From Combretum micranthum (Eukaryota; Streptophyta; Magnoliopsida; Myrtales; Combretaceae), in assembly GCA_024138025.1 (NCBI GenBank), contig JAMXBD010000055.1, forward strand, positions 868,001 through 932,000: DNA of 64,000 nt, written 5' to 3'. Of this stretch, positions 1-10,200 are shown one piece after another (position 1 is the stretch's first letter; the number at the start of each line of letters is the position of its first letter). A program made the position numbers and the translations under genes. A model generated the notes under the pieces. That model was not told the origin of the DNA, did not search any database, and was given only the letters and a program-made list of their open reading frames with translations.

Positions 1-69
1 ATGCAAGATGTTTCTAGAGAAAATTTTTTTTCTACTTAAGAACGGGTCACTCTCATTGACATTGGTCGT

Positions 70-672
70 ATTCGAGAGAAGCCTCGATAGGACTTGATGG
101 AATACATTGAGCATTTTAGAGAACGTTCACTAGACATCCAGGATATGTGTGATGAAAAGGAGTTAGTGAAGATTTACATCTAGGGGATGTTTACTAAATA
201 TGTAGTGCATCTAGAGAACTTGTCATTGGTTTCCTTTGCTGCATTAGTCGAGAATGTGTGAAGGACCAACAACTCTATCACACGGCAAAAAGGAGATGAT
301 GGGAAGTTTGATAAACGAACGTCATCTGTAAGCGCGATCCAAAGTAAGCACTCGAGAGGAGGAAAGAAACCAAGGAATGAGAAGCTTAAAGGCTCCACAT
401 CATCATTATCTTTCCTTTGCCCAATGGGAAAGGTCCATGCTATGTTAGACATATGGTTACCAGATAGGAATATCAAACTTCCGAGACTTGAGCATCAACC
501 TACTACAAACAAGAAGAATGATCCCAAATACTACAGATTCCATAGAACTGTGGGCCATCCTACTAAGGATTGTTGGACTTTGAAGAAAATATTTGATGAG
601 AGAGTACAAAATGGGAAACTCATCATTGAAGATGACATCCAAAATAATCCATTGCCTGCACACAATAATTGA
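70..672 (+). pseudogene. Ty3/gypsy (Tat-like) gag remnant
   Basis: This is the C-terminal part of a gypsy nucleocapsid/gag reading frame. From about base 94 it reads through DLMEYIEHFRERSLDI, then has in-frame stops near 181 and 258, then runs open from 260 to 672. The open part contains the segment MGKVHAMLD...IKLPR and the degenerate zinc-binding-like stretch YYRFHRTVGHPTKDCW that plant Tat-type gag proteins carry. A second copy with the same landmarks lies on the minus strand at 48.8-49.7 kb, which supports the assignment. The reading frame stops at TGA 670-672, immediately before a solo LTR that splits this element from its protease at 4.5-5.2 kb. The left part of the element is outside the window. 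Non-functional. Confidence 0.8.
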
Positions 673-3311
673 TGTGCTGTCATGCCCCAATAGGTACCCT
701 GGTTGAATCACGTATTTGAGAAACAGAGTGATGCTAAAGAATTTTATAAAAACATCGTTTTTTTGGGCCATAAGAGAGATTCACAAGTACGTGATGCAAC
801 CAACCATTTATGGATTGTGACAAGCAACATGATCTTTTAATTGCTATTGATGAAAGATAATGTATATATGCAAGATATAAATTTAGAAGTAAACATTATA
901 CTATACTGTTCATCATTTACATATTACAAACTGATATTGTTGCGATTTAGATGACATAAAATTTATTCAAGACTCCATCGTTCTTATTGCTAGATCTTGA
1001 CTCCTACCAGAGAAAATCTCCTTGATGGGACAAGCCAAGACCTTAGACGTATCCTGAAAAATCTATGAGAGTGTGAGCTATACTACAGCTCAGTGAGGTA
1101 ACCAAATCATATCACGTATCACCCAATCAAGCAAGTAGATTAACCAAACATATGCAATGCAACAATAATACGTATGAACAAATACAAGCTCAGACAACCG
1201 AAATTTAAACAGGATAGAGATTTACGCCATCTCATTTTGGGTTGAAGGAATCATACCATAAGTGATCTGCCACACCCAGTAGAATCTAAGAACCAAGATA
1301 GTAAGGTACCACAAAACAATTCAAAATGTTGTTATTTCATAATCTTAGAACTTAGAAACACCATTAAGTAAAAGTAATTTCTTATGAATACACAGGTGTC
1401 ATTCCTTCAGTCGCCACTTAGTTCCCATGGAACTAATCGGAACAAAGGTACTCCTACGAGAACTAGGAAGATTTCATCTAGAAAGCCAGGCGCATTACCA
1501 GAGATCTGAAATGCTATTACGTAGTGGGCAATCACGCTTGAATGCGGAAATGGAAGGATGTAATGCATGTCAAATTGTTACTGAACCAGATAATTGTTAA
1601 TCCGTTTATTGGTGATCAATCAATGTTAGACAATCACTTTCATACAAATCATCTTGATCATTATCCATCATTGTTCTTATCCCTTAATATAACATACAGT
1701 TTTGTAATTCATTCAGGCACCAATCAACACACATTAAGCCTAGTTCCAAAGCAAACAACATTTCTATTCTTCTTTATCATATATTCAAGTGTACCTAATG
1801 TTACAACCACAAACAACGCCATAGATCAAAGTTATTCACCTATCAATTTCCTCAATCGTCGTAGTAATCAATAGGAAAGTCCAAAGATGATTCTGAAGAT
1901 CCTAGTGACATAGTAAGAACATTTTTTGTCATGATTTGTCATAGATTGAACACTAGACACAGTAGTATTACAACATGAATTTCATAGTTCTACCGTTTTT
2001 GCTGTTATTTATCCGTTTCTTATCTATTTTTAATGTATGAGTAGTCATTTCGAAGCTCTCAAAGTCTATTATATATATCTTATATCATTTTGAGGTTTTA
2101 AATAAGTTACATTAGACAATTTTTGTCGCATAGATTTGGATTCTCAAAGATACAACGAATTCTTGTTTCTATCATAACTTTCTCATCTCAATTCGGATTT
2201 CTACAAATGAATAGGCGTTGGAGAGCTCGTTTCGTCTACCTTTTAGATTTATAATCCTATTTCTCATAAGATGCACGTGTTTTACCGTTTTCCCCAAAGA
2301 AATTAGATTGGTTCATAGAGCAAGTTTCCTCGTATTACTCTAGTTGCTTCATTCTTTCGCTTATAGTTGCCCCTTCCACATATTGCTTAGCTTTCATCGT
2401 GTTTCCCTTGTCTTGAAGCTAAGACTATTTTGTGTTTTAAGGGTTTAACATCAATTCCTCTTAAAGTCACATGAAAGTTTTATTTGGCATTGCTCATATA
2501 GGCTAGGCGCATGTTCTTAAGTTTAGGTTTTTAAGCAACTTGTATCACCTGAAATCACTTATGAGAAAAGGAGATTTCAACTTCCTTCATGCAACTATTC
2601 TTAATCATTCATGTTCTAAAAGATAGGTCTAGCATAGTGGACAATATACAAATACCATTCATGCTATGGCTTGATTTTGAGAACTTTGTTATACATATAC
2701 AAATATAACTTCTCCCTTAATCTCATTCTCAAACTTGATAAGACTTAAGTCAGTTTCATGCATAAAATAGCTTGTTGAGTGTTCATTTTAACAAGTTATG
2801 GGCTATATTTCTTTATAAAAATAGGCATGGCCATGTAACTTGTTGATGCACTTTATAGAGGAACCATGTGTGTAGATCATACTTATATGCATATAACATA
2901 TATTACATGATAGACAACAACTTAAGTTCAAGAGAGACTTAGGGTTTTACCTCACTCCTTAGATTGTCGAGACCTAAAAAAGGATATAGGTTGTGTTAGT
3001 TAATGATTTTAATCTCAAAGTTTGAATTAAACTAAGTCTTACCTCTTCTTGAAAAGCTCACACTCGTGATGGTCCTAGGGTAGGTTTGTGCTCCTTTTGC
3101 TCCTAGCTTGTTATTGTGTGTGTAGGGTGTTGTTGCCTTGTGTGTGTGGGGTATTATTACTTTGTTGATGTGTGCATGGGGTGTTTTGTAGGGTAGGGCA
3201 TGTGGAAGCTTGTTTATGATGCTAGAGAGTTTTTGTTTTGTCTTTCTTTCTCTTGGTTTCTTGTGGGGCTTATGCACAAGGTTTGGGAGAGAGATTGGGG
3301 CCACATTGACT

Positions 3312-3313
<2 letters not shown>

Positions 3314-3349
<36 letters not shown>
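3314..3349. repeat. T36 homopolymer
   Basis: An uninterrupted run of 36 T lies inside the solo LTR, followed by TATATATAGAG. Length is probably unreliable in sequencing or assembly. Confidence 0.95.
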
Positions 3350-3352
<3 letters not shown>

Positions 3353-4463
3353 TATAGAGCTCTGAGGATCATGAAGTGGTAGATGGGACCTTGGAACCAT
3401 GGGCGATTGATGTAAGTGGCTAAGGGCATACTTGTCTTATTGTCTAGGAGTCCTAACCGCACATGGGGTTTGCTCCTAGGATTCTTGCTTGTTGTTGCTA
3501 CACATGTTCAATTTGGTTTAAGGGTAGTCTTGTCCTTAAAGTTTGAATGGTGTGCTACATAAGCTAGAGCTCATGATGATTTGCAACCACATAATTACTT
3601 CAAGGATTCCATTTACTATATTTAGACATGGCTGGCATGAAGATAGGAGACGAGCTTGATAAGTTATAATGTGAACACTCCATGTCAAGTAGCTTAGTCA
3701 TGATGTAGGTGATAAGGTGATGTGATATTCTTGTGATCAATTCATCCTTCTTGATGCCTACGGTCATGGGTTTGTGTGATGGAAGGGTTGTTTATTGTTT
3801 TTCTAGTGTGAACTCACGCATCACCATGGTGAGCTAAACGTCCAAGGGTAGGCTATAGCCTATGATTGTGTCCTTCTAGTTTTCCTAAAGGATGATGCAT
3901 TGGAAGCTTCAAGAGCCTCACGGTTTAGCTAGTTCCCTTAGGCTTTCTTGAGATGACATGTGGTTGTCTAGGGTATGACAAATGGTTGCTTCTTAGCTTG
4001 TCATTTGGCACTTTCCAAGCTTAACAAGTGGTGCTCCAAGGTTCATCCATGTGGCGGTCAAGTGTTGCACCAAGTGTCACTCTAGGGTTGCTCCATCTGT
4101 CACCATATAAGCGCTCCATGTGGCATCTCCTCATCTAGACATGTGGCTCCTACTAACTCATAGCTTATTTCAAACTTGTAAAACTTCTCTAAATTAGATC
4201 AATTGAGGTGCTTGAGAGGAGCTTAATTTGTTTAATCTGTGAGTTATTATGTTCTTTAATTGAACCGCTTTAAGTCATACCACATAAGTTAGAGTTTTCA
4301 TGTGGTCTTAAGGCATTCACCTACAAAAGATCTCTTAGAGTGATGTTACATTACAATAAGGAAACTATCATACATGAAATCTTGTTTTTGGTGTCTTTAG
4401 AAGACAGAAAGAACCTCATTGAGCATTCATTCACATCAACACGTTACTTGATTTAACAACATA

Positions 4464-4500
4464 AATTTGTGGGGTTTACAGCTAATTTGTGGGGTTTACA
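4464..4500. repeat. 20-bp duplication at the LTR end
   Basis: The terminal 17 bases AATTTGTGGGGTTTACA occur twice with 20-bp spacing (4464-4480 and 4484-4500). Only the outer copy abuts the target-site duplication, so the LTR terminus was locally duplicated, perhaps during reverse transcription or integration. Confidence 0.85.
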
Positions 4501-4505
4501 TGTGC

Positions 4506-5246
4506 TGTTACAAATGCTATAACTCATGATCCCACAACAACGGGAGGCATCGATGCGTCGCCTTCTTAAGCACAAGGAGATAAAGGAAAGTTGACCCAAG
4601 TAGAGGAACCTGTGTGCTTGCTTGTTGTGGAAGCTCCATGTTCTAACTTTATGAGTTTCTTTGATCTCCTAAGATTTGATGACAAGACACGGCTAGCAAT
4701 AGTAGTTGTACTCACGTGGATATATGAGGGTTAATATACAGAGTGCAATGCAGTACAGCATGTGAAGATAATGGATCATGCTCATGAAAGTGCCATCCTA
4801 TTCACTAAAGTTGACATGTGTGCGAAGAACGTACACCACAATTGCCCCTTACATGTGGAAGGCATGCTTAATGGACATCCTGTAAGGATGATGTTCATAG
4901 ATAATGGTTCCTTTATAAATGTCATGCTAATGGATACATTTAAAGCTGCTAAGCTTGATGTCCAACACTTGATAAAGCAACCTATAGCAATGAAAGACTT
5001 TGATGAAACAACTACAAACACGATTGGTTATATTAATGTGGATATTAAGATAGAACCTATCCAAGGTTCTACTACTTTTCATGTGATTGATGCGGACGAT
5101 TTCCTACCATTTACTCATTGGTCAGTAATGGCTGTACGATCACCATTTAGTGCCTTTGATATGACACCAATGCATTAAAGGGCATTGCAACGGTAAGGAT
5201 GTATTCATTCCAGCTACAAGAAACCCATTTGAGTATAATGAGGCAT
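4506..5246 (+). pseudogene. Tat-like gypsy protease and start of pol (remnant)
   Basis: This continues the element at 70-672 after the solo LTR. The open stretch 4762-5178 is retropepsin-like: NCPLHVEGMLNGHPVRMMFIDNG corresponds to the strand leading to the active site, where the expected D-G-G/S motif reads D-N-G-S. FHVIDA near 5077-5094 is the conserved motif after the flap. A one-base frameshift near 5098 moves the next conserved block (SYHLLIG, then HQCIKGHCNGKDVFIPA) into another frame that also holds stops. The block reaches 5246, where the chromovirus-like element at 5247-9007 interrupts it; the same frame resumes at 9008. The altered active site, frameshift and stops make it non-functional. 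Confidence 0.8.
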
Positions 5247-6141
5247 TGATGCGAACTTGTGAACCCTAGGTGTAGAAGCCTTAAGACACAAGCGATCAAC
5301 AATAGAATAGAAACCCTAGGATCGTCTTGAAATAAGCAAACAAGTGACTGGACCCTAACTCGCGAACCCTAGGTATAGAAACCCTAAGATCCAAGCAATT
5401 AACAATGGAATAGAAATCTTAGAATTGTCTTGAAACAAGCAAATAAGCAAGTAAACCTAATTGAACCCGTTAATTGAAACCACAATTGTCAATATTCAAT
5501 CGTAACCTAACCATGGACAAACTTGTCACTTGGAGCCACAACTATTAATAACAGAGCTTGACCCTAATTAAACCTTGTTAACTAGAACCAAAACTATCAA
5601 AGAATAGTTCTTTTCACAAGAACCACAAGAAGGTTCTCATCTTTTGAAGAAACACTCAAGAAATTGTATTCACTCAACTTATGTGTTCATTACAAAGCAA
5701 AGAGCAATATATAAAAGCTTTACAGAAACCTAAAGGTCATAATAGGAACATAATCATCGGATAATATAAGCTGGAGTCCTTTAAATGAAAACAAGAAAAA
5801 ACACAAACTATCCAAACTTCGTAGCAGGGAAGGCGGACAGTGTAAATTGGAAGCCTAGAGGCATACTTAATGGCTTTAGAGTTGTTGATTTTGTACACTT
5901 CTGGTCGCTTTGTAAGCCAGCTATATACCAGCGGCGTGCTTGAGAAAGTTGGCGGCGTTGGTGGCGATGCGTAAGTCTACAATGAAGGCCAACAAATCCC
6001 CAATGAAAGTTGGCACAAGGCTGGCTTGTTTTTGCCCAGTGTAGGCCTTTAGGCCGGCGACATACATGGCCGGTGTATAGGTCTGTAGTCTAACTTTGAC
6101 AGCTTTTTAATCTTCTATGTTTATGCCCTTGGATCCTATCA
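5247..6141 (-). repeat. 3' LTR of the 5247-9007 element (895 bp)
   Basis: Aligns by eye along its length with 8217-9007. On the minus strand it begins TGATAGGATCC at 6141 and ends GCATCA at 5247. It is about 104 bp longer than the other LTR because of a tandem duplication at 5261-5460. A GC-rich cassette of GCCGGC-like motifs spans about 5830-6080, and a TATA-like TATATATTG (minus) lies near 5708-5716. Confidence 0.9.
5261..5463. repeat. 103-bp tandem duplication inside one LTR
   Basis: GAACCCTAGG occurs at 5261 and again at 5364, and the following about 100 bases repeat with mismatches (both include a CTTGAAA(C/T)AAGCAAA block). The partner LTR has a single copy, so the duplication arose in this LTR after insertion or was mis-copied in the last replication round. 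Confidence 0.85.
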
Positions 6142-6155
6142 TTCTCTCCTTCTTC
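6142..6155 (-). promoter_or_regulatory. Polypurine tract (plus-strand primer)
   Basis: On the minus strand the 14 bases GAAGAAGGAGAGAA directly abut the 3' LTR start TGATAGG. Position and composition are those of the retrotransposon polypurine tract. Confidence 0.8.
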
Positions 6156-6256
6156 GGAAAGATTCGTCATCGAATCTTAGCAATCACCTGGGAGGAATCA
6201 TCTCTTGAGTACAATCCTCTTTGAAGGGATGGTCCATCTAGAATTTCCTTAAATTC

Positions 6257-6940
6257 CTACAACAAAAAAACTTCTACACTAGGTAGAGGATGGTTAAGAT
6301 CATTAGTGTAAAAGGTAGCCTCACTGTACATAAGTACAATCATTGGCTGTTTTACATAAAAAGCTCTCTTAACATTCCTTTCTTTTGTAAGTAGGCTCTC
6401 TTTTTCTTCTCTCAAACTCTCGTGTTTGTCTCTCCCTGCATTTTCTTTCACACTCATTTGCTTATCACTCTTTTTTTGTTATTCATGTGCCTCCTTAATC
6501 CACTTCTGATCTTCATAAGCTTGACTAGGAGTTAAAGGAGTAAACTTCATAGTTATTCTATTTATAACAAAGGAATAAACATTGTGAGCACCATCATGTA
6601 TAACCCTCCTGTCATATTGCCAAGGTCTCCCCAGCAAAATATGACTAGCATACATAGGCATAACTTCACATAAGACTTCACCCTTATATCTTTCTATTGA
6701 AAAAGCCTCTAACACTTGCTTGATCACCCTAATCTCCCCACATTCATTCAACCATTGCAGTTTATATGGCTTAGGGTGTCTAATAGTATGCAACTTCAGT
6801 TTATCAACCAATAAGGTACTAGCAACATTAGCATAACCATCACTATCAATGATCATACTACATACCTTATCTTTAACAAGACAACGAGTATGGAAAATGT
6901 TATCCCGCTGTTCCCCATTGACATCTATCTTTGGTTGCAT
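6257..6940 (-). pseudogene. Chromovirus-like protease and protease-RT linker
   Basis: The minus-strand frame 6940-6479 encodes a retropepsin-like domain of 153 residues. It starts with a typical N-terminal segment (QRDNIFHTRCLVKDKVC), reaches the active site as IIDSDGYANVAS where D-G-G-S would be expected, and has the conserved ILLGRPWQYDR near its end. After a stop, 6457-6257 continues as a lysine/glutamate-rich linker ending just where RT should begin. The sequence then passes within a few codons to the 3' untranslated region, marking the deletion joint. The missing catalytic glycine and the absence of RT make it inactive. Confidence 0.8.
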
Positions 6941-7208
6941 GTTTAGAGCTCGACTATTGACAATAATTCTCCTTTGATAAGTCCTTCAACATCAACGTCA
7001 ACATTACTGCAATCTTCTAATGGTGGCATCTCATCTTCACTAGAACTCTCACTTTCTATGTCACCATTCTTCAAGCCAATCATAGTTCTTGTATTTGAAC
7101 ATCATGCAATAACAGTCCGTATCCTTGACATTTACAATTTTATATCACGTGCTCTAGAAGAAGAATTTTCAGTCTTACCTTTAGAAACATAATTAGACTC
7201 CTTGGCCT

Positions 7209-7889
7209 TCACATCCTCTTATGATTTTGTAGCTGTTTTATGGTCCTTCTAATCTGACTTCCATGAAGATCCAGATGATGAACCATACTTTGATTACCCC
7301 TGGATTTCAATTGTTTCTCTACTTTAATGGCTTTGTGTAGCAACTCCTCTATCTCCACATAATGCTGCAAATCCACCACATCAGTAATCTCTGGATTCAA
7401 TCCACCAATAAACTGGCCATAGTTGCTGATGATCTTCTTCCACATTAGCCCTTATCATGACTTTCTCCATCTCCTGATAGTATTCTTCAACAATCATGGA
7501 GCCTTGAGTCAGACTTTGTAATTTCCTACACAAATCCCTATAGTAATGGCTATGGATGAATGTCTTCCTCATTACCACTTTCATCTCCTCCCATGAACTA
7601 AGTGTCTTCTTCCATTTCTTCTCCTATTCAGAACAAATTGATCCCACCAAATATTGGCGTAATCAGTAAATTCCACAGTTGCCAACTTCACCTTCTTCTC
7701 CTCTGAATAGTTATGGCAGTAAAAAACATGTTCTACCTTCCTTTGCCATTTAAGATACAGTTCTAGGTCATTCTTTCCTTGGAAAGAAGGGATTTTCATT
7801 TTAATACTTCCCAAACTGCTATCTTGTTTTTGCACAACTCTTTTACCTCTCCTAACACTTTTTCTATTAGAATCAAAATCCTCATCCAT
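7209..7889 (-). pseudogene. Chromovirus-like gag (frameshifted)
   Basis: Three overlapping minus-strand frames (7889-7581, 7584-7381, 7445-7209) together cover a Ty3/gypsy gag capsid domain. Landmarks in order are KIPSFQGKNDLELYLKWQRK, the tryptophan pair in YANIWWDQF, FIHSHYYRDLCRKLQSLTQG, then a stretch with [20 protein letters not shown]. No CCHC knuckle is visible downstream. At least two frameshifts break the frame. The gag lies in the correct order after the PBS at 8203-8214. Confidence 0.8.
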
Positions 7890-8202
7890 ATGCCTTCTAA
7901 AGGATTTAAGTCTGGATGGATATTCAAGATCATCTAATCTCCTATCAATTACGCAAATTAATCTTGAACAGCTTTCGTGAATAATTTCATGTCACTTCCA
8001 GTATTCTCTCCTCCACTACTCATGTTCTTATCTTTTTTTTTAAAAAAAAATTAAAATCACCACAGCTCAGCAACATGGATTCAAACCCTAAAAATCAAAA
8101 CTTTTTTTTTTTGCACAAATTTTCTCCTTTTTTTCCCCTATGAATCAATCAACCAACAATTAAAAGATAAAGGATATGATTACCTATTCAATGAATCCAA
8201 AA

Positions 8203-8214
8203 GCTTTGATACCA
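8203..8214 (-). promoter_or_regulatory. Primer binding site, tRNA-iMet type
   Basis: On the minus strand TGGTATCAAAGC lies 2 bases after the LTR end GCATCA. It matches the usual plant initiator-methionine tRNA PBS at 11 of 12 positions. Confidence 0.85.
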
Positions 8215-8216
8215 AA

Positions 8217-9007
8217 TGATGCGAACTGCGAATGCTAGGTGTAGAAACCTTAAGACTCAAGTGATCGACAATGAAATACGAATCTTACGATCATCTTGAA
8301 ACAACCAAATAAGCAAGTGGACCCCAACTAAACACATCAATTGAATACCCTGATCCTAGACAAACTTGTTGCTTGGAACCACAACTATCAATAACGAAGC
8401 TTGTTAACTAGAACCTAAACTATTAAAGAATAGTTCTTTTCACAAGAACCACGAGAAAGTTCTCAACTTTTGAAGAAACTCTCAAGAAATTGTATTCACT
8501 TAACTATTACAAAGCAAAGACAATATATAAAAGCTTAAAAGAAGCCTAAAGGTCATAATAGGAAAAAAATCATTAGATAATATAAGCTGGTGGCCTTAAA
8601 AACAACGCTACCGGCCTTTAAACAAAAACAAGAAAAAACACAAACTATCTAAACTTCGTAACAGGGAAGTTCGGCAAGAAGGCTGGAGTAAGTGATAAAG
8701 GCTGGCGGCTTACTCAATGGCTTTAGAGTTTTCGATTCTATACTCTTCTACTTGCTTTGTAAGCCAACTATATGTCGGCGGCTTACTTACCTTATGCCAT
8801 TGGCGTACTTAAGAAAGGTGGCGGTGCACAGGTTTGCAATGAAGGCCATGAATCTCCAATGAAAGCTGGCAAAGAGCTAGCTTGTTTTTGCTTCTACGCT
8901 GACAGTGTAGGCCTTTACGCCGGCGGTGTACATGGCAGTGTATGGGTCTACAGTCCAACTTTGATAGCTTTTTGATCTTCCATGTTTATGCTTTTTGGAT
9001 CCTATTA
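8217..9007 (-). repeat. 5' LTR of the 5247-9007 element (791 bp)
   Basis: Begins (minus) at 9007 with TAATAGGATCC, in which the canonical TG is mutated, and ends GCATCA at 8217 beside the PBS. It shares the GCCGGC-rich cassette (about 8650-8950) and the TATA-like sequence near 8522-8530 with the other LTR. The two LTRs differ at many positions and by several indels, so the insertion is not recent. Confidence 0.88.
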
Positions 9008-9330
9008 GACATAGTTCACAGAATCAGCCTTCTTCGACAAATTTGCTAAAGAAGGGGAAACAATAATTACAAGGCCCTCTAACACTCCATTGCTTATAGA
9101 GGAGGAGGTGCAAGAGGTCAACAAAAGAAAATAAGAGCACGTGGCTCTTGGGGGGACGAAGAGACAAAAGGAATCTAATAAGATTGAAAGTTTCACTAGG
9201 GAGGATAGATGGGGAATATACAGCTTATGAAAATCCCAGTGTTCTAAAGAAGTTTACTTGTCCTCCTCATAACCTACACCAATTCAAGAACACCCAGCCC
9301 AGCCCTCCACATATGGACTAAGAGCATATC
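9008..9330 (+). pseudogene. Continuation of the Tat-like gypsy after the insertion
   Basis: The frame interrupted at 5246 resumes here with FTESAFFDKFAKEGE, the segment that follows the protease in the related minus-strand copy at 47.9 kb (HFTEATFFYEHENEA). Stops follow within about 40 codons. Beyond about 9330 no family motif is recognisable, so pol itself seems to be missing. Confidence 0.65.
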
Positions 9331-10200
9331 ATTTTTTATTGTCCTTATTGCATTCAAATTATCTTAGACAAAAAAAGAAGTTCCATTTATAATGACAATG
9401 TACTCTGCAAGAAAATGAATAAAGTTATAGCTCACTTCATATGGGCATTTCATTATTGTTCTCTCTCTCTCTCTCTCTCACACTTATACGGAACTATTTC
9501 CTTTATACTATTGCAAAATTAAGTTTTTATCTTCTTAGTGTATGTAAATACACAAATGTAGTGTCAATGTCAAGCATATCATATACATCGCTATTGCCTG
9601 GTATAAGATCTATCTCTTAAATGCGTGATATGACCACTAGACTTAGAAATTGCTGACTAGTTCGAGCATGGTTTTAGGCACATGAAACTAAGCCTTAAAG
9701 ATACCAAGAAAGATATTTCACTCTTCACAAGAGTTTATGCGCTTAATAGTTAAGTAATGGGAAATATCCTATTAGCTAGGAATATAGTTATTTCAAATAA
9801 CGTGATGCATATAGTTCTATTAGTATGTTGACAAATAGCATTATGAAAAAGTTGTTTCTTGCAAGCGAGAGCATTGCTTCGATGAGCGACATCTTACTAA
9901 AGACCCAACAAGTCATTAGAGGTGGTGTTAACACCATCTACTTATTTCTTGTAAGTGCAGCTAGATTGGTATGCTTTATCCTAAGCACACAATACATTAT
10001 ATAAATACCATAAATATACTTTCACAATAGAAAACCAAAGAAATGGTAAAGCGAAATAAGAAAGTCAATGATATTTTTATGTATCAAGTACTTCTTAAAT
10101 GTGTAAATTATCATTAAATAACGTGTATGTAATATACAAGTAAATAAATTATAATGAAGGGTAAAAAGGTAAATTCATGTTGGTTAAAAGGGTATTTTTT
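9331..10200. other. Intergenic sequence, no gene seen
   Basis: AT-rich sequence without a coding frame or family motif. It contains a CT microsatellite at 9460-9479. It may be decayed transposon sequence, but I cannot assign it. Confidence 0.5.
9460..9479. repeat. (CT)n microsatellite
   Basis: About nine to ten CT units in a row, followed by CACACTTATACGG. Confidence 0.9.

Larger units (their letters stand above)
678..4500. mobile_element. Solo LTR (about 3.8 kb) inserted in the Tat-like element
   Basis: The insertion begins TGTCATGCCCC and ends GGGGTTTACA, the TG...CA termini of an LTR. It is flanked by a perfect 5-bp target-site duplication, TGTGC, at 673-677 and 4501-4505. The host gypsy gag reads up to one side and its protease region resumes on the other. 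I see no second LTR, PBS or gag/pol frame inside, so a solo LTR left by LTR-LTR recombination fits best, although 3.8 kb is long and a nested insertion inside it cannot be excluded. Around 2160-2260 it holds a short module (CATAACTTTCTCATCTC, then CTCCAACGCC on the other strand) that also occurs in other LTRs of this window. ORFs inside (for example minus 3032-3400, from the T tract) look fortuitous. Confidence 0.75.
5247..9007 (-). mobile_element. Non-autonomous chromovirus-like Ty3/gypsy element, pol deleted
   Basis: A complete but internally deleted LTR retrotransposon on the minus strand. It has two related LTRs (5247-6141 and 8217-9007), termini TGATAGGATCC...GCATCA read on the minus strand, a tRNA-iMet type PBS next to the 8217 LTR, a purine tract next to the 6141 LTR, gag (7889-7209) and protease (6940-6479). 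The flanks GGCAT (5242-5246) and GACAT (9008-9012) look like a 5-bp target duplication with one change. RT, RNase H and integrase are absent: minus-strand coding stops just after the protease-RT linker near 6250 and only about 110 bases of 3' sequence separate it from the 3' LTR. It sits inside the Tat-like gypsy. Confidence 0.88.

Noticed and set aside
3032..3400. 122-codon minus-strand ORF with a poly-lysine run
   Set aside because: It is created by the T36 tract inside a solo LTR; sequence on either side has no protein-like conservation.
678..4500. Complete LTR retrotransposon with two LTRs
   Set aside because: No internal second copy of the termini apart from a 20-bp terminal duplication, and no PBS or coding sequence was found.
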